Source: a bacterium (GTDB lineage: Bacteria; Planctomycetota; JAFGQW01). Taken from it: DNA of 64,000 nucleotides. The first letter of the stretch is position 1, and each line of letters begins with the position of its first letter. Positions 34,091 to 42,951 of the stretch are shown here, in pieces. The stretch covers positions 434,001 to 498,000 of the forward strand of contig JAUHXU010000002.1 in the NCBI GenBank assembly GCA_030426805.1. Direction: 5' to 3'. Both the position numbers and the translations under genes were made by a program. The notes under the pieces are model-generated. The model was not told where the DNA came from. It searched no databases and worked only from the letters and a program-made list of their open reading frames with translations.

Positions 34091-36655
34091 CTACGGCATC
34101 ACCGTCGTGCTCACGGTGTTCGAGATCGACTTGATCCCGCCGGGCGCCACGGGTGACAGCGTGATGAACGCGGTGTGGAACGTGATGCCGACCAGGAACG
34201 GCCAATTCGGCAGCGCAATCGAGCCCGACGCCTGGCCGAGCGAGTCGATCGTGCCGGTGTAATTCCGGAACACACTCGGCAGCGCGCCGGACGTGGACGC
34301 GCCGAGCACCGGGTCCGGGCTCAAGCCGAGTGAACGGCTGCCCAACCGGATCGGGCCGCTGCCGAGCGACGTGCCGAGCTGATAAACCAGCCCCGCATCA
34401 TCGGTCGCGGTGAGCTGCAGCGGCCACGTTGCACCAGGACGAAGCGCCCCCACGGACTCGAGTTCCGTGAACGCGAGCTTCGCGATGTAGGCGTCCTTGC
34501 CGCCCCGGTTGTGCGTGAGGTCGGGGCCGACCTTCACCGGGAAGCCGCTCATCTCGCCGGACAACGCGTAGCCAGCAACGAACGCAGTGCCCGAAGGCGT
34601 CGCGGCGATGGCGTACGGCGTATCGATGAACAGGCCGCCGATCAGCCCTGAGTAGCGAACGCGACGGCCAGAGCGATCCACCATTGCAACCAGTCCCGCC
34701 TGCGGCGCTTGGACCGTTAGCTGCGGCCCGCCGAAGACGGGGAAGGTTCCGAGCGCCATCCCGATCACGACCGCGTTGCCGTGTGAGTCAATCGCGATCT
34801 TCGACGCGCTCGCGCCGACGCCGCGGTCGTCGATCAAACCGCAGTAGCCGAATCCCGAGCCATCGGGTGTGAGCTTCGCGACGATCGGCTGGATGGTCGA
34901 CGCGGACCGAACAAGCGATGGACCGACGGTGAGCGGGAGTCGCGACGCGGGCGCGGTCGTGGTCCCAGAGAGGTAGGCGTGCCCTTGCGCGTCTGCCGCA
35001 ACGCCGTACACGCCCTCGTAGGCCGGGCCACTGATGTGCCCTCCTCCGAAGTATCCGCAGTAGTCGAGTGCGGTGCCGGCCGGATTCACCTTCGCGACGA
35101 AGCCGTCGTAGGCTGCTCCGGGCTGAAAAGTGAGCCGTGGCCCAACATTGACCGGGAACGTCGTCTCGTTCGACTGTGTCATCCCTACGACGTAAGCTCC
35201 TCCTTGCGGGTCAACGGCAATGGAGCCCGTTGCTCCGCTGGCAAAGCGCGCACCATCGGTCTTCGCGCCACCGACGTAGCCGCAGTAATCAAGGTGGGTG
35301 CCGGCGGGATTCACCTTGGCGACGAAGACATCCTGAAAGCCGTTGTACGTCAGGTCGGGACCCACCTTGGTCGGAAACGCTACGGCGTTCAACGGCGCCT
35401 GGGAAGCGTCTGCGCTCGTCGTCTCGCCGATCACGTAGGCGGCGCCGGCCGCGTCGACCGTGATTCCGACTGCTGTATCACGATCGTAACCACCTATGTA
35501 GCCGCAATAGTCGAGTGCGGTGCCGGATGCGTTGACTTTTGCGACGAACGCGTCGGACTTCGGCGGCAGGCTGTTGTGTGTCAAATCCGGTCCGACCGTG
35601 ACCGGGAAGCCGCGTGACTCAGGGGTCATCGTCTCGCCGGCAACGTACGCGCAGCCGGCCGAGTCGACTGAGATCCCCAGTACGGTGGTACCCCACGAGG
35701 AGCCGGCGATCCAACCGCAATAGACGAGTTGCTTGCCTCCGGCTTCGACCTTGCACACGAACCCGGCGCCCGGCACTCCCTGTGGGAGCATCGTACTCGG
35801 ACCAACCTTCGCTGGAAACGTCGGCGACGGCTCGGTCCATCCGCCGATGTATGCACAGCCTTGTCCGTCGACTGCCACGCCGGTGGCCTCCTCGTGGCGT
35901 GCACCTCCGATGTAGCCACAATAGACGATCACGGCCGGGTCGATGACGAGCGGCTTGGACGAGTCGTAGTCACCGACTTTGAACCACACGGTCGATTCGT
36001 CGACCGCGAAGGCAGCGTCAACCGGTGCCCTCGCGCCTCCTTCGCCCTCGGTCCAAGCTATCGGCCGCTCGTCGGCGAAGCTCGCGACCGGTGTCTCGAT
36101 GCGCAGCCCGCCTGTGTCGGTCGTTTCGACCGCGGTTGCGCCGCGGTAGCGGAGCCGAATCTGCTTCGGGTCAGCACCTGGGTGTACGCGAAACTCGTAC
36201 TTGAGCACGTTGTGTTCACCGCGGTAGACCAAGTCGATCCCCGGCCACAGTTCCTCGTAGGCGACCTCGGCGAAGCTCGGGAGGCCGGTCTTCCACTCCT
36301 CGCGCGAGCCGCTGAAGTAGCTGAACACGGCCTTGCGGCGCTCGCCGCCGCGAAGCACGACGTCTTCGTTCGCGTCGACGAACTCGAGCTTCACGGCCCA
36401 GTTTCTCGTTTTCTCGCCGCGCAACGCGAATGTGATCCCGTCGCGGGCGAAGAAGACCGACTTGTCGCGCCCCTGCACGTAGAAGCGAACTTCGTCCGGA
36501 TGCACGCCGCGGTTCTCGATGATGTGGAGCGGGATGTCGCCGAGGGATGACTTCAGGAGCGGCGGAGCGGCGGGTTGCGCCACGGTGGGCGCAACCCCGC
36601 CAGCCACGATGAACAGCGTTAGGAGCGTGACGGCAGTCAGGTCTCTTGCATTCAT
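34091..36655 (-). CDS. Secreted SBBP-repeat seven-bladed beta-propeller protein, paralogue
   Basis: An 854-residue paralogue of the protein at 31517. The signal peptide ends in VAPTVAQ. The N-terminal region (LHIIENRGVHPDEVRFYVQG, ELWPGIDLVYRGEHN) is followed by seven blades marked by YCGYIGG, YCGWIAG, YCGYIGG, YCGYVGG, YCGYFGG, YCGLIDD and YSGLIGG. The C-terminal module ends VAPGGIKSISNT. The ATG at 36655 is fixed by AAGGAG seven bases upstream; an in-frame extension lies upstream. It follows the PD40-type gene by 16 bases, so the row 39476-31517 looks like one secreted-protein operon. Confidence 0.88.
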   Translation of the reverse strand: MNARDLTAVTLLTLFIVAGGVAPTVAQPAAPPLLKSSLGDIPLHIIENRGVHPDEVRFYVQGRDKSVFFARDGITFALRGEKTRNWAVKLEFVDANEDVVLRGGERRKAVFSYFSGSREEWKTGLPSFAEVAYEELWPGIDLVYRGEHNVLKYEFRVHPGADPKQIRLRYRGATAVETTDTGGLRIETPVASFADERPIAWTEGEGGARAPVDAAFAVDESTVWFKVGDYDSSKPLVIDPAVIVYCGYIGGARHEEATGVAVDGQGCAYIGGWTEPSPTFPAKVGPSTMLPQGVPGAGFVCKVEAGGKQLVYCGWIAGSSWGTTVLGISVDSAGCAYVAGETMTPESRGFPVTVGPDLTHNSLPPKSDAFVAKVNASGTALDYCGYIGGYDRDTAVGITVDAAGAAYVIGETTSADASQAPLNAVAFPTKVGPDLTYNGFQDVFVAKVNPAGTHLDYCGYVGGAKTDGARFASGATGSIAVDPQGGAYVVGMTQSNETTFPVNVGPRLTFQPGAAYDGFVAKVNPAGTALDYCGYFGGGHISGPAYEGVYGVAADAQGHAYLSGTTTAPASRLPLTVGPSLVRSASTIQPIVAKLTPDGSGFGYCGLIDDRGVGASASKIAIDSHGNAVVIGMALGTFPVFGGPQLTVQAPQAGLVAMVDRSGRRVRYSGLIGGLFIDTPYAIAATPSGTAFVAGYALSGEMSGFPVKVGPDLTHNRGGKDAYIAKLAFTELESVGALRPGATWPLQLTATDDAGLVYQLGTSLGSGPIRLGSRSLGLSPDPVLGASTSGALPSVFRNYTGTIDSLGQASGSIALPNWPFLVGITFHTAFITLSPVAPGGIKSISNTVSTTVMP

Positions 36656-36671
36656 CGCGGTCTCCTTTTGA

Positions 36672-37730
36672 TCACGGCTGAGCCGGCTGGAGGACGTAGG
36701 TCGTCGCGCCCCCGGACGGGGCACCACCACACCATACCAGCGTACCGGCGTCTCCGCTCCACGTCCACGATCCGAGGTGGCGCGGCCACGACACATCCGC
36801 GACCTTGGTCTCGCCGGTCGCGGTCGCGCGCCACCAAGTCGCTGTGCGTGAACCGGTTTGCAGCCGATGCACGCTTGTCCCGTCCGCGGAAAGCGCATAG
36901 ATCGACCCGTGCGCCCCCTCGTGCAAGAGCGTGACGGTCTCCTGGGCTCGGTCCACGGCGTGGAGCTTCACACCGTCAAGGCCTACCGACTGGTAGTAGA
37001 TGGTGCTCCCGGCGGCGTTCGTGAACACCGCCTGGATTGCCCGGCCACCGGGCGCGGCCGGGAGCCGCTTCGCGTTCTTGCCGTCGGCATCGCCTACCCA
37101 AGCGCCCTGCTTCGCATCGTCCACCCAGACAAGGGTGCTTCCGTCGCCCGAGAGCGCGAAGGCGATGAATTTCTCAGAGACCGGCGACGACGTGATTTTC
37201 GTCACCCCGCTCCCGTCGGTCTTTGCGACGTACAGGTTGGCGCGCACACGCACGAGATTGCCGGCCGCATCCCTGTAGCTGGAGGCGGTGAACGCCGCGA
37301 GCGCACCGTCGTGGCTCAGAACGAGCTGGCGAACGTCACCATCGGGCGCGACGTTCGCAATCTCTCGCGGCGTTGACTGGGGTCCGTCGAGCACCTGGAC
37401 GGTGCCGCCTGGTGCGCGGGAGTACGCAACCTTGGCTCCGTTGCCGCTGAGCGCGACCCGGTTGTAGATCCCGCGGCCAACGGAGCGACGCCAGAGCGTC
37501 TCGGTTGAGCCATCACGCGGCACGACGACAAGGTCCTCTGCCTCGCCATTCGGCGAGTGGCTGACGAGAACTGCGCTCCCGTCTGCGCTCGCGCGGTAGA
37601 ACACGTTGCCGACGAGCGCCTTGAGGCGCGGTGTCGTGTGGACCGTCGGCGCCTGTGCCTCCGTGCGCTTCGAGGCCGCGCACGTCGCAAGGACGAGCGC
37701 CGCAATCCCGATTGGGGTTCGGAGTTTCAT
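36672..37730 (-). CDS. Secreted TolB/PD40-type beta-propeller protein
   Basis: A 352-residue exported protein with signal peptide MKLRTPIGIAALVLATCAAS. It has repeats of the form ALSGNGAKVAYSRA, LSHDGALAAFTAS, ALSGDGSTLVWVDD, ALSADGTSVHRLQ and WSGDAGTLVWCGG. These are WD40-like PD40 blades as in TolB or prolyl-oligopeptidase propellers; no peptidase domain is attached. GGAGAGGACG lies upstream of the ATG. It probably acts as a binding or scaffold protein in the envelope with the neighbouring SBBP proteins. Confidence 0.8.
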   Translation of the reverse strand: MKLRTPIGIAALVLATCAASKRTEAQAPTVHTTPRLKALVGNVFYRASADGSAVLVSHSPNGEAEDLVVVPRDGSTETLWRRSVGRGIYNRVALSGNGAKVAYSRAPGGTVQVLDGPQSTPREIANVAPDGDVRQLVLSHDGALAAFTASSYRDAAGNLVRVRANLYVAKTDGSGVTKITSSPVSEKFIAFALSGDGSTLVWVDDAKQGAWVGDADGKNAKRLPAAPGGRAIQAVFTNAAGSTIYYQSVGLDGVKLHAVDRAQETVTLLHEGAHGSIYALSADGTSVHRLQTGSRTATWWRATATGETKVADVSWPRHLGSWTWSGDAGTLVWCGGAPSGGATTYVLQPAQP

Positions 37731-37745
37731 CGGTTCGTCCTCTCC

Positions 37746-39476
37746 TTAGTAGCCGACGATGAACAGGCCGTAGTCGGCCTTCGAGTTGGTCTTCTGATCC
37801 GGGATGATCGCCCCGAGCCATGGGGTCCCTGCCAGTGGCAATGCCGGCAAGGGGGGCGTCGGGGTGTGGTTCACCGCCGAAACCGTATGGATCAGCGTGG
37901 TGTTCGCGATTGGCGCCGGCAGAGGGGTGGGCGCGACCGGGGCGATCACTGAACCGGTCACGAGGAAGATGTTTGCGACACCCCCCGGAGTCGTGTCAAG
38001 AGCAGGCACCCAAACAAGCCCCGATTGATACGAGTCTGGCAATGCCGGCCCTGCGAACCCTGTGGCGGCCGGCTCAGTGAGTGGCGTACCATTTGGCACA
38101 ACGCCGGGACCGTAGGGGAAGACGAACGTCCCCGGCACGAATCCGTTGGCGTCGATCGCCTCGAGGGTCCAAACACCGGCTGCCGCTTCGTTCGCTACGA
38201 ACCAGCCCGTGCTGACGGCCCCCGAGCCGGCAGTGGATCCCAGCGCCCACGCGGACGGGCTACGGCCGGGGGGAGCGGGGGGTGCCGGGCCGTTGCCGGT
38301 CGGGATGTGGCAAACGGGGCCGCCGCCGAACGGCGTTACGACGGTAAAGAACGGGCCGAAGGGGCCGGGCGCCGGCGACGGTGCACCCATGTCGTGGAGG
38401 ATGTTGAATGCGTGCGACCCGGCGCCCGTCGGTCCGGTCATACTGACCCCGATGTTGTGCGCGTTCACGACCGGGGGCGGCGCTTGGCAGATCCAAATGC
38501 CGGCGACGGTGCCATTCGCTGGGAGGAGCTGGACGCCGGCCCCGTTGACCGCCGGGTAGTTCGTCATCGTGTCGAGCGCGAAGGGGAACGCTCCGATACC
38601 GATCTCGAACGACTGAGCGTGCGCGATGTTATTGCCGTCAACGAACACGATGTCGTTCCGCGTCAGCCCGTTCATCCCCGGCCGGCCATTCGACGTAACC
38701 AGCCCGTTGCAAGGGCCCGCCACCATCGTTGGTGTCGCGTTCACGAAATACGGCGCCACAGGCACGCCCAGTCCGTTCGTCATCCCGTAGACGCCGAGCC
38801 AGATGTTCACGCCGATGACCTCGGCGGTCGCGACGTAGCTCGTAACCAGGTTCCCGATGGCACCTGGGGTGATCATCCCGTTCGCGATGTCCAGTCTCTG
38901 AATCGGGTTGTTGCTCGCCGACGGTGTCAGATACGACGCCATCGTTCCGGTGACGAGCTCCTGCGTTAGGAAGTTCGCGGGACCAGTCGGGTTCACCCCA
39001 GTCGGCGAGAGGATGCTGTAGTAGGTCTCAAACCCATTGATGCCGCCGATGTTCTTCGCGACAGCGAGGGACCCGGTCGGGGCAAAACCGGCGGCGGCGC
39101 CGGCTGCGCTCGAGTCGAGGGCCGCGCCGTAGACCACGTTCGCTGGCGTTGCGGCGGTATTGAAGTCCGCGAACACGCCCGAGGGAGTGGCGACTCTCTC
39201 TTGCGGCGGTGCGGTGAAGAAGCCGAACGACCACGCCGACAGAACGGCAACCTCGTTCGACCACGGCGCGGCGCCATTGCCGACGTAGATGGTCTCGTAG
39301 TACCAGTTCGGCAGGATCTGAGCGCTCGCTGACCCGGCTCCGGCGGCACACGTCGCGAAGACGACCAGGACCGCTCGCGCGAGACTCCCAGCCCGTCGCG
39401 CGGGGTTCCCCAACACGCTCGGGGGCCAGTCGGGTTCGCGCACACAGTGACGAGGCTGTGTTGACTTTCGAAGCAT
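37746..39476 (-). CDS. Large secreted protein of unknown function
   Basis: A 576-residue protein. The leader is unusual: about 30 polar residues precede the hydrophobic core SLARAVLVVFATCAAGAGSA and cleavage near SASAQ. The mature part is rich in Gly, Pro, Ala and Asn, with few charged residues and no repeat I can name, so it looks like a beta-rich surface or matrix protein. GGAGGT lies seven bases before the ATG at 39476. It is the first gene of the minus-strand row that continues with the PD40 and SBBP proteins, only 15 bases before the next gene. Confidence 0.75.
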   Translation of the reverse strand: MLRKSTQPRHCVREPDWPPSVLGNPARRAGSLARAVLVVFATCAAGAGSASAQILPNWYYETIYVGNGAAPWSNEVAVLSAWSFGFFTAPPQERVATPSGVFADFNTAATPANVVYGAALDSSAAGAAAGFAPTGSLAVAKNIGGINGFETYYSILSPTGVNPTGPANFLTQELVTGTMASYLTPSASNNPIQRLDIANGMITPGAIGNLVTSYVATAEVIGVNIWLGVYGMTNGLGVPVAPYFVNATPTMVAGPCNGLVTSNGRPGMNGLTRNDIVFVDGNNIAHAQSFEIGIGAFPFALDTMTNYPAVNGAGVQLLPANGTVAGIWICQAPPPVVNAHNIGVSMTGPTGAGSHAFNILHDMGAPSPAPGPFGPFFTVVTPFGGGPVCHIPTGNGPAPPAPPGRSPSAWALGSTAGSGAVSTGWFVANEAAAGVWTLEAIDANGFVPGTFVFPYGPGVVPNGTPLTEPAATGFAGPALPDSYQSGLVWVPALDTTPGGVANIFLVTGSVIAPVAPTPLPAPIANTTLIHTVSAVNHTPTPPLPALPLAGTPWLGAIIPDQKTNSKADYGLFIVGY

Positions 39477-40271
39477 CGTAAAGACCTCCTCGTGGCCGCC
39501 CATCCGCGGTCGAGTCGCGGCGACGGGCAGCAGACCAGTTGAACGCGAGCGACCGCTCGCGAGAAGCAGCCGCCGAAACGACGGCTTGCAGCAACATCCG
39601 GACCGGTAGCCCGGAACGAGTCGAATCGGCCGCTCGAGACGGACGTCGCGCGAACCGCGCTGGTAGCATCCCGAGCGAGTAGAGTTCAGCCCAATCGTTG
39701 TGCGTTAGTTCCCGCTTGCACATGCACCGTATCGCGGTGTGTCGAGGTGCGCTATCAGGAACGCGCGATTGGTTTCGCTCGTACAGTGCAAGTCACGCGA
39801 ACGGGCGGCGTTGCGCGCCAAAAGAATTCGTGATAAAGGCGATCGCGCAGCCAAACGCCGAGTGGCATCACGCCTCGTCCGCGAAGCGCGGTTTCGAATT
39901 CGAAAAACACGGTTGGCAAATACGACGTCTCTGCTACGCTCGCCGGTGCAAGCGGAACGGTAATCAATGGAAAAGGCAAAACGGGACTCAGCTCGCACGC
40001 AACGCGCGATCGGTGCGTTCGCCGTATACAGCCGGCGCTACTGGGCGGACGGTGCGTATATAGGGCGCGCCAGCGCGGATCGCGCACGCCATCGAATGGC
40101 TGTCCGACCTCGGCGCGAAACGCTTGATCGAGCCCGGGAGCTCCAGCCGAGGATCGTCACAGGCATGCTCGCGGAAGACGATCGCGCGATCCTCGCGCAG
40201 GAGCGCAGTGGACCCGACCGGCCAAGTTCCGCCCGCGTGAGGAATCGACTGGAGCTACGTTGCGCCGACGG
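39477..40271. other. Long intergenic region, less GC-rich, with a perfect palindrome
   Basis: 795 bases without a convincing gene; the short frames have neither Shine-Dalgarno motif nor recognisable product. It is visibly less GC-rich than the flanks around 39700-40000. A perfect 14-bp palindrome TTTCGAATTCGAAA lies at 39892-39905. The region is upstream of the secreted-protein row and may hold its promoter and operator. Confidence 0.5.
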
Positions 40272-41174
40272 TCACTGCCGCTTGGTCGTCGCGTAGCGGC
40301 CTAGCTTCAGCATGCGGCCCAGGTTGGCGGTCTTCTTGATCACCGGGCGCAGCGTTGCGTCGGCGCTCGTGAGAAGGGTCGTCACGCCGGGGCCGTGGCC
40401 GGCGAGGACGGAGTCGGAGTGGATGACGATGCCGATCGTGACCGCACCGCGGCGGAGTGCGCGGCCGTAGCGGTTGTCGTGGTCGAGGACCGCGACGAAA
40501 TCACCGAAGCGAATCTGGTCGATGCCGTGTTTCGCCACGACGTCGGGGTCGGACGTCATGATGTCGTAGTCGCCGGTCGCGGCCGGTTGCGCGCCAAGCC
40601 CGCTGCCCATCGCTTCGGGCGGCACGGTCGCGGTGACCGGCACGTCGATCGTGCGCTTCTTCGCGTCGGCTTTCAGGCCCCACTTCTTCGCGACCGCGGG
40701 CGACAGCGAGAACGCGTGCACCGACGGGAAGTCGACGAACTCCAGGCCCTGCCCGAAGCCGCGGATCAGGATCTTGTCGTCCTGCGTCATCCGTGCGAGA
40801 TCGCGGTCCTTGAAGTCGATGATCACGTGCTCGACCCCGCCGTGGTGGCCGATGACGGTGCCCTTCGCACCCTTGGCGCCGCCGGACACGACGATCGCCG
40901 GATTGCCGGCGCACGCGAGATAGTTGAACGCCTGGTTCTGCTTGTCGCCGCGCTTGGACGGATCGACCACCGCGCTCACACCCGGCTCGACGTGGTCACC
41001 TTTCCACCCGCACACGAGATCACCCACCTTGACGTTGTAGGTGATCCCCCCGAGCGACGGCAGTGACTCCGCCTTCCCGCGATGGTCGACTTCGTACGGC
41101 CCGTAGAACAGCGGCGGCGCGACGCGCCCTTGCACGCCGATTTCTACCAGTTGCTTCTCGTTTGTTTTCAGCAT
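40272..41174 (-). CDS. DUF4438 domain protein
   Basis: A 300-residue soluble protein that I recognise as DUF4438. Characteristic features are the N-terminal KAESLPSLGGITYNVKVGD, a Gly-rich GGAKGAKGTVIGHHGGVEHV turn and the later TSDPDVVAKHGIDQIRFGDF with LDHDNRYGRALRRGAVTIG. Members occur in diverse bacteria and archaea, have a known fold, and lack an assigned function. There is no signal peptide. No clear Shine-Dalgarno motif precedes the ATG. It stands alone between two long non-coding stretches. Confidence 0.8.
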   Translation of the reverse strand: MLKTNEKQLVEIGVQGRVAPPLFYGPYEVDHRGKAESLPSLGGITYNVKVGDLVCGWKGDHVEPGVSAVVDPSKRGDKQNQAFNYLACAGNPAIVVSGGAKGAKGTVIGHHGGVEHVIIDFKDRDLARMTQDDKILIRGFGQGLEFVDFPSVHAFSLSPAVAKKWGLKADAKKRTIDVPVTATVPPEAMGSGLGAQPAATGDYDIMTSDPDVVAKHGIDQIRFGDFVAVLDHDNRYGRALRRGAVTIGIVIHSDSVLAGHGPGVTTLLTSADATLRPVIKKTANLGRMLKLGRYATTKRQ

Positions 41175-41210
41175 GCGCGCAGGATACGAAGTCCCGACGG
41201 GCGGCGTCTA

Positions 41211-41403
41211 CCGGGTCGTCGGAGGAAGAAGATGCGCGCGGTCAGGGGTTCGCGCACCTGCACGGGGGCGGTCGGCTCCGCTCGGCCCGGGGGGAGTTGG
41301 AGTTGGTCTGTGTTGCGGGCGTGAGCCGGGCTCTCAATGTCGCCGACCACCCCCGTGCAGGCGTGCGAACCCGGTGTGCGCGGATCTTCCTCCGACGACC
41401 CGG
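41211..41403. repeat. Long imperfect inverted repeat (about 60-bp arms)
   Basis: The arm at 41211-41275 (starting CCGGGTCGTCGGAGGAAG) is near-identical to the reverse complement of 41343-41403, with a few mismatches and small gaps. The 67-base spacer between them holds the left arm of a second inverted repeat. The region 41175-41678 contains no gene I can support. Confidence 0.8.
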
Positions 41404-41574
41404 CCGCCGCAGCGGGACTAGATGCGCGCGCTGCCGTAGCGACGACACCGCAGGACAAGCGCGCATCTCGACTCCGGCACTCGCGTCCGAACGGGTGGAT
41501 GCGCGTCGATGGGCGGGCGGCGCCGACGGGTGTGGGGCGAGACGTTGAGAGGCCCGGCTCACGCCCGCAACACA
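41309..41574. repeat. Second inverted repeat, arms about 32 bp
   Basis: TGTGTTGCGGGCGTGAGCCG and its continuation (41309-41340) match the reverse complement of 41542-41574 with one gap and one or two mismatches. Its left arm lies inside the loop of the first repeat, so alternative foldings are possible. Confidence 0.75.
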
Positions 41575-41623
41575 ACACGAACCCCCGCTCTCCGGGCCCG
41601 ATAGGAACGCACCACACCCGTCG
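41524..41623. repeat. Third short inverted repeat, arms 15 bp
   Basis: CGACGGGTGTGGGGC (41524-41538) is the reverse complement of 41609-41623 with one mismatch. It encloses the right arm of the second repeat. Confidence 0.65.
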
Positions 41624-41678
41624 GTGTCGTCCGCCCTCCCGCCCCGCGCATCCCCACCCGCCGGACCCGCCGACGTGT

Positions 41679-42854
41679 CTAGTCGAACGCGGCCTTGCCC
41701 GTCAGGTGGCGTCCGAGGATCAGCGTGTGGATGTCATACGTGCCTTCGTAGGTGTCGACGCTGATGAGGTTCGTCTCGTGCCGGCCGGCGTGGAACTCGT
41801 AGGTGATGCCGTTGGCGCCGAGGATTTCGCGGCACGTGCGTGCGGCTTCGAGCGCCATGCGCACGTTGTTGCGCTTGGCCATCGAGATGTGCTCGGGGAT
41901 CCACTTGCCGTCGTTGAGCAGCGCGCCCACACGGTAGGCGAGCCCCTGTGCGAGGCAGATGTCGGTGAAGACGTTCGCGAGCTTGGCCTGGATCAGTTGG
42001 TAGTGGTCGAGCGTCTTCGTGAACGGCTTGCGCGTGGACGTGAAGTCGAGCGCCTCTTCGAGGCAGCCGATCGCCGCGCCGATACCGCCGTAGGCGATGC
42101 CGAAGCGCGCCATGCTCAGGCACGACAGCGGCGCCTTGAGCCCGCAGTCGGTGCCGGGCATCAGCGCGTCGTCACCGACTTCGCAGTCTTCGAGCACGAT
42201 GCTCGACGTGATGCTCGCGCGCAGGCCGATCTTCTTCTTGATCTCGGGCGTCGAGAAGCCCTTCGTCCCACGTTCGACGATGAAGCCGCGGATGTCGGCG
42301 GGGGAGTTGCCGGTCTGTGCCCACACGACGGCGAGTGCCGAGATGCCGCCGTTGGTGATCCACATCTTCTCGCCGTTGAGCACCCAGCCGTTGGCGGTCT
42401 TCTTCGCGGTCGTGCGCGGGGTCGCCGGGTTCGAGCCACCCTCCGGTTCGGTGAGACCGAAGCAGCCGATCTTCTTGCCGGCCGCCATGTCGGGCAGGAA
42501 CTTGCGCTTCTGCTCCTCGGAGCCGTACTTCAGGATCGGGAACATGCACAGCGAACTCTGCACCGACGCGAAGCTGCGCAGGCCGGAGTCACCGCGTTCG
42601 AGTTCTTGCGTGATCAGCCCGTAGGTGTGGTAGTCGAGCCCGGCGCCGCCGTATTCCTCCGGCACCGTGACGCCGAGCAATCCGAGGTCGGCGATCTTCG
42701 GGATCAGTTGCTCGGGGAACGTGCCCTCGTCGCACCAGCGTCCGATGTTCGGGAGCACGTCGGTGTCGACGAACTCGCGGACCGCGTCGCGGATCATCCG
42801 CTGGTCTTCGGTCAGCGTGTCGTCCCAGCGGAGGAAATCGAGGTCGACGCTCAT
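41679..42854 (-). CDS. gcdH: Glutaryl-CoA dehydrogenase-like acyl-CoA dehydrogenase
   Basis: A 391-residue FAD-dependent acyl-CoA dehydrogenase. It resembles glutaryl-CoA dehydrogenase, which oxidatively decarboxylates glutaryl-CoA to crotonyl-CoA in Lys/Trp breakdown. The GcdH-like features are SVQSSLCMFPILKYGSEEQ preceded by the Arg that binds the glutaryl carboxylate, KIGCFGLTEPEGGSNP, and the catalytic Glu in TYEGTYDIHTLILGR. Length fits the family. The ATG at 42854 is chosen because GAAAGGG precedes it; a TTG 11 codons upstream is less likely. No electron-transfer flavoprotein gene is adjacent. A related substrate cannot be excluded. Confidence 0.87.
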   Translation of the reverse strand: MSVDLDFLRWDDTLTEDQRMIRDAVREFVDTDVLPNIGRWCDEGTFPEQLIPKIADLGLLGVTVPEEYGGAGLDYHTYGLITQELERGDSGLRSFASVQSSLCMFPILKYGSEEQKRKFLPDMAAGKKIGCFGLTEPEGGSNPATPRTTAKKTANGWVLNGEKMWITNGGISALAVVWAQTGNSPADIRGFIVERGTKGFSTPEIKKKIGLRASITSSIVLEDCEVGDDALMPGTDCGLKAPLSCLSMARFGIAYGGIGAAIGCLEEALDFTSTRKPFTKTLDHYQLIQAKLANVFTDICLAQGLAYRVGALLNDGKWIPEHISMAKRNNVRMALEAARTCREILGANGITYEFHAGRHETNLISVDTYEGTYDIHTLILGRHLTGKAAFD

Positions 42855-42928
42855 GGGGGCCCTTTCGATGCACAGGCGACTCGACAACCGTTAACGCTCC
42901 GCCGCGTCGCCGCCCACCTCTATTCCGA

Positions 42929-42947
42929 CGGCCTCGGGGCGAGGCCG
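42929..42947 (-). terminator. Hairpin after the membrane-protein operon
   Basis: CGGCCTC (42929-42935) and GAGGCCG (42941-42947) form a 7-bp stem with a 5-base loop, just after the stop at 42952 on the minus strand. No T-run follows, so termination is only possible. Confidence 0.4.
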
Positions 42948-42951
42948 GGTC

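Noticed and set aside
31517..36655. CRISPR-like or DNA tandem repeat array in the SBBP genes
   Set aside because: The periodicity (~195 bases) is that of protein blades with divergent codons, not of identical DNA repeats with spacers.
39967..40296. A 109-codon plus-strand frame in the long intergenic region
   Set aside because: No ribosome-binding site, Arg-rich product without recognisable fold, and it overlaps the end of the DUF4438 gene.
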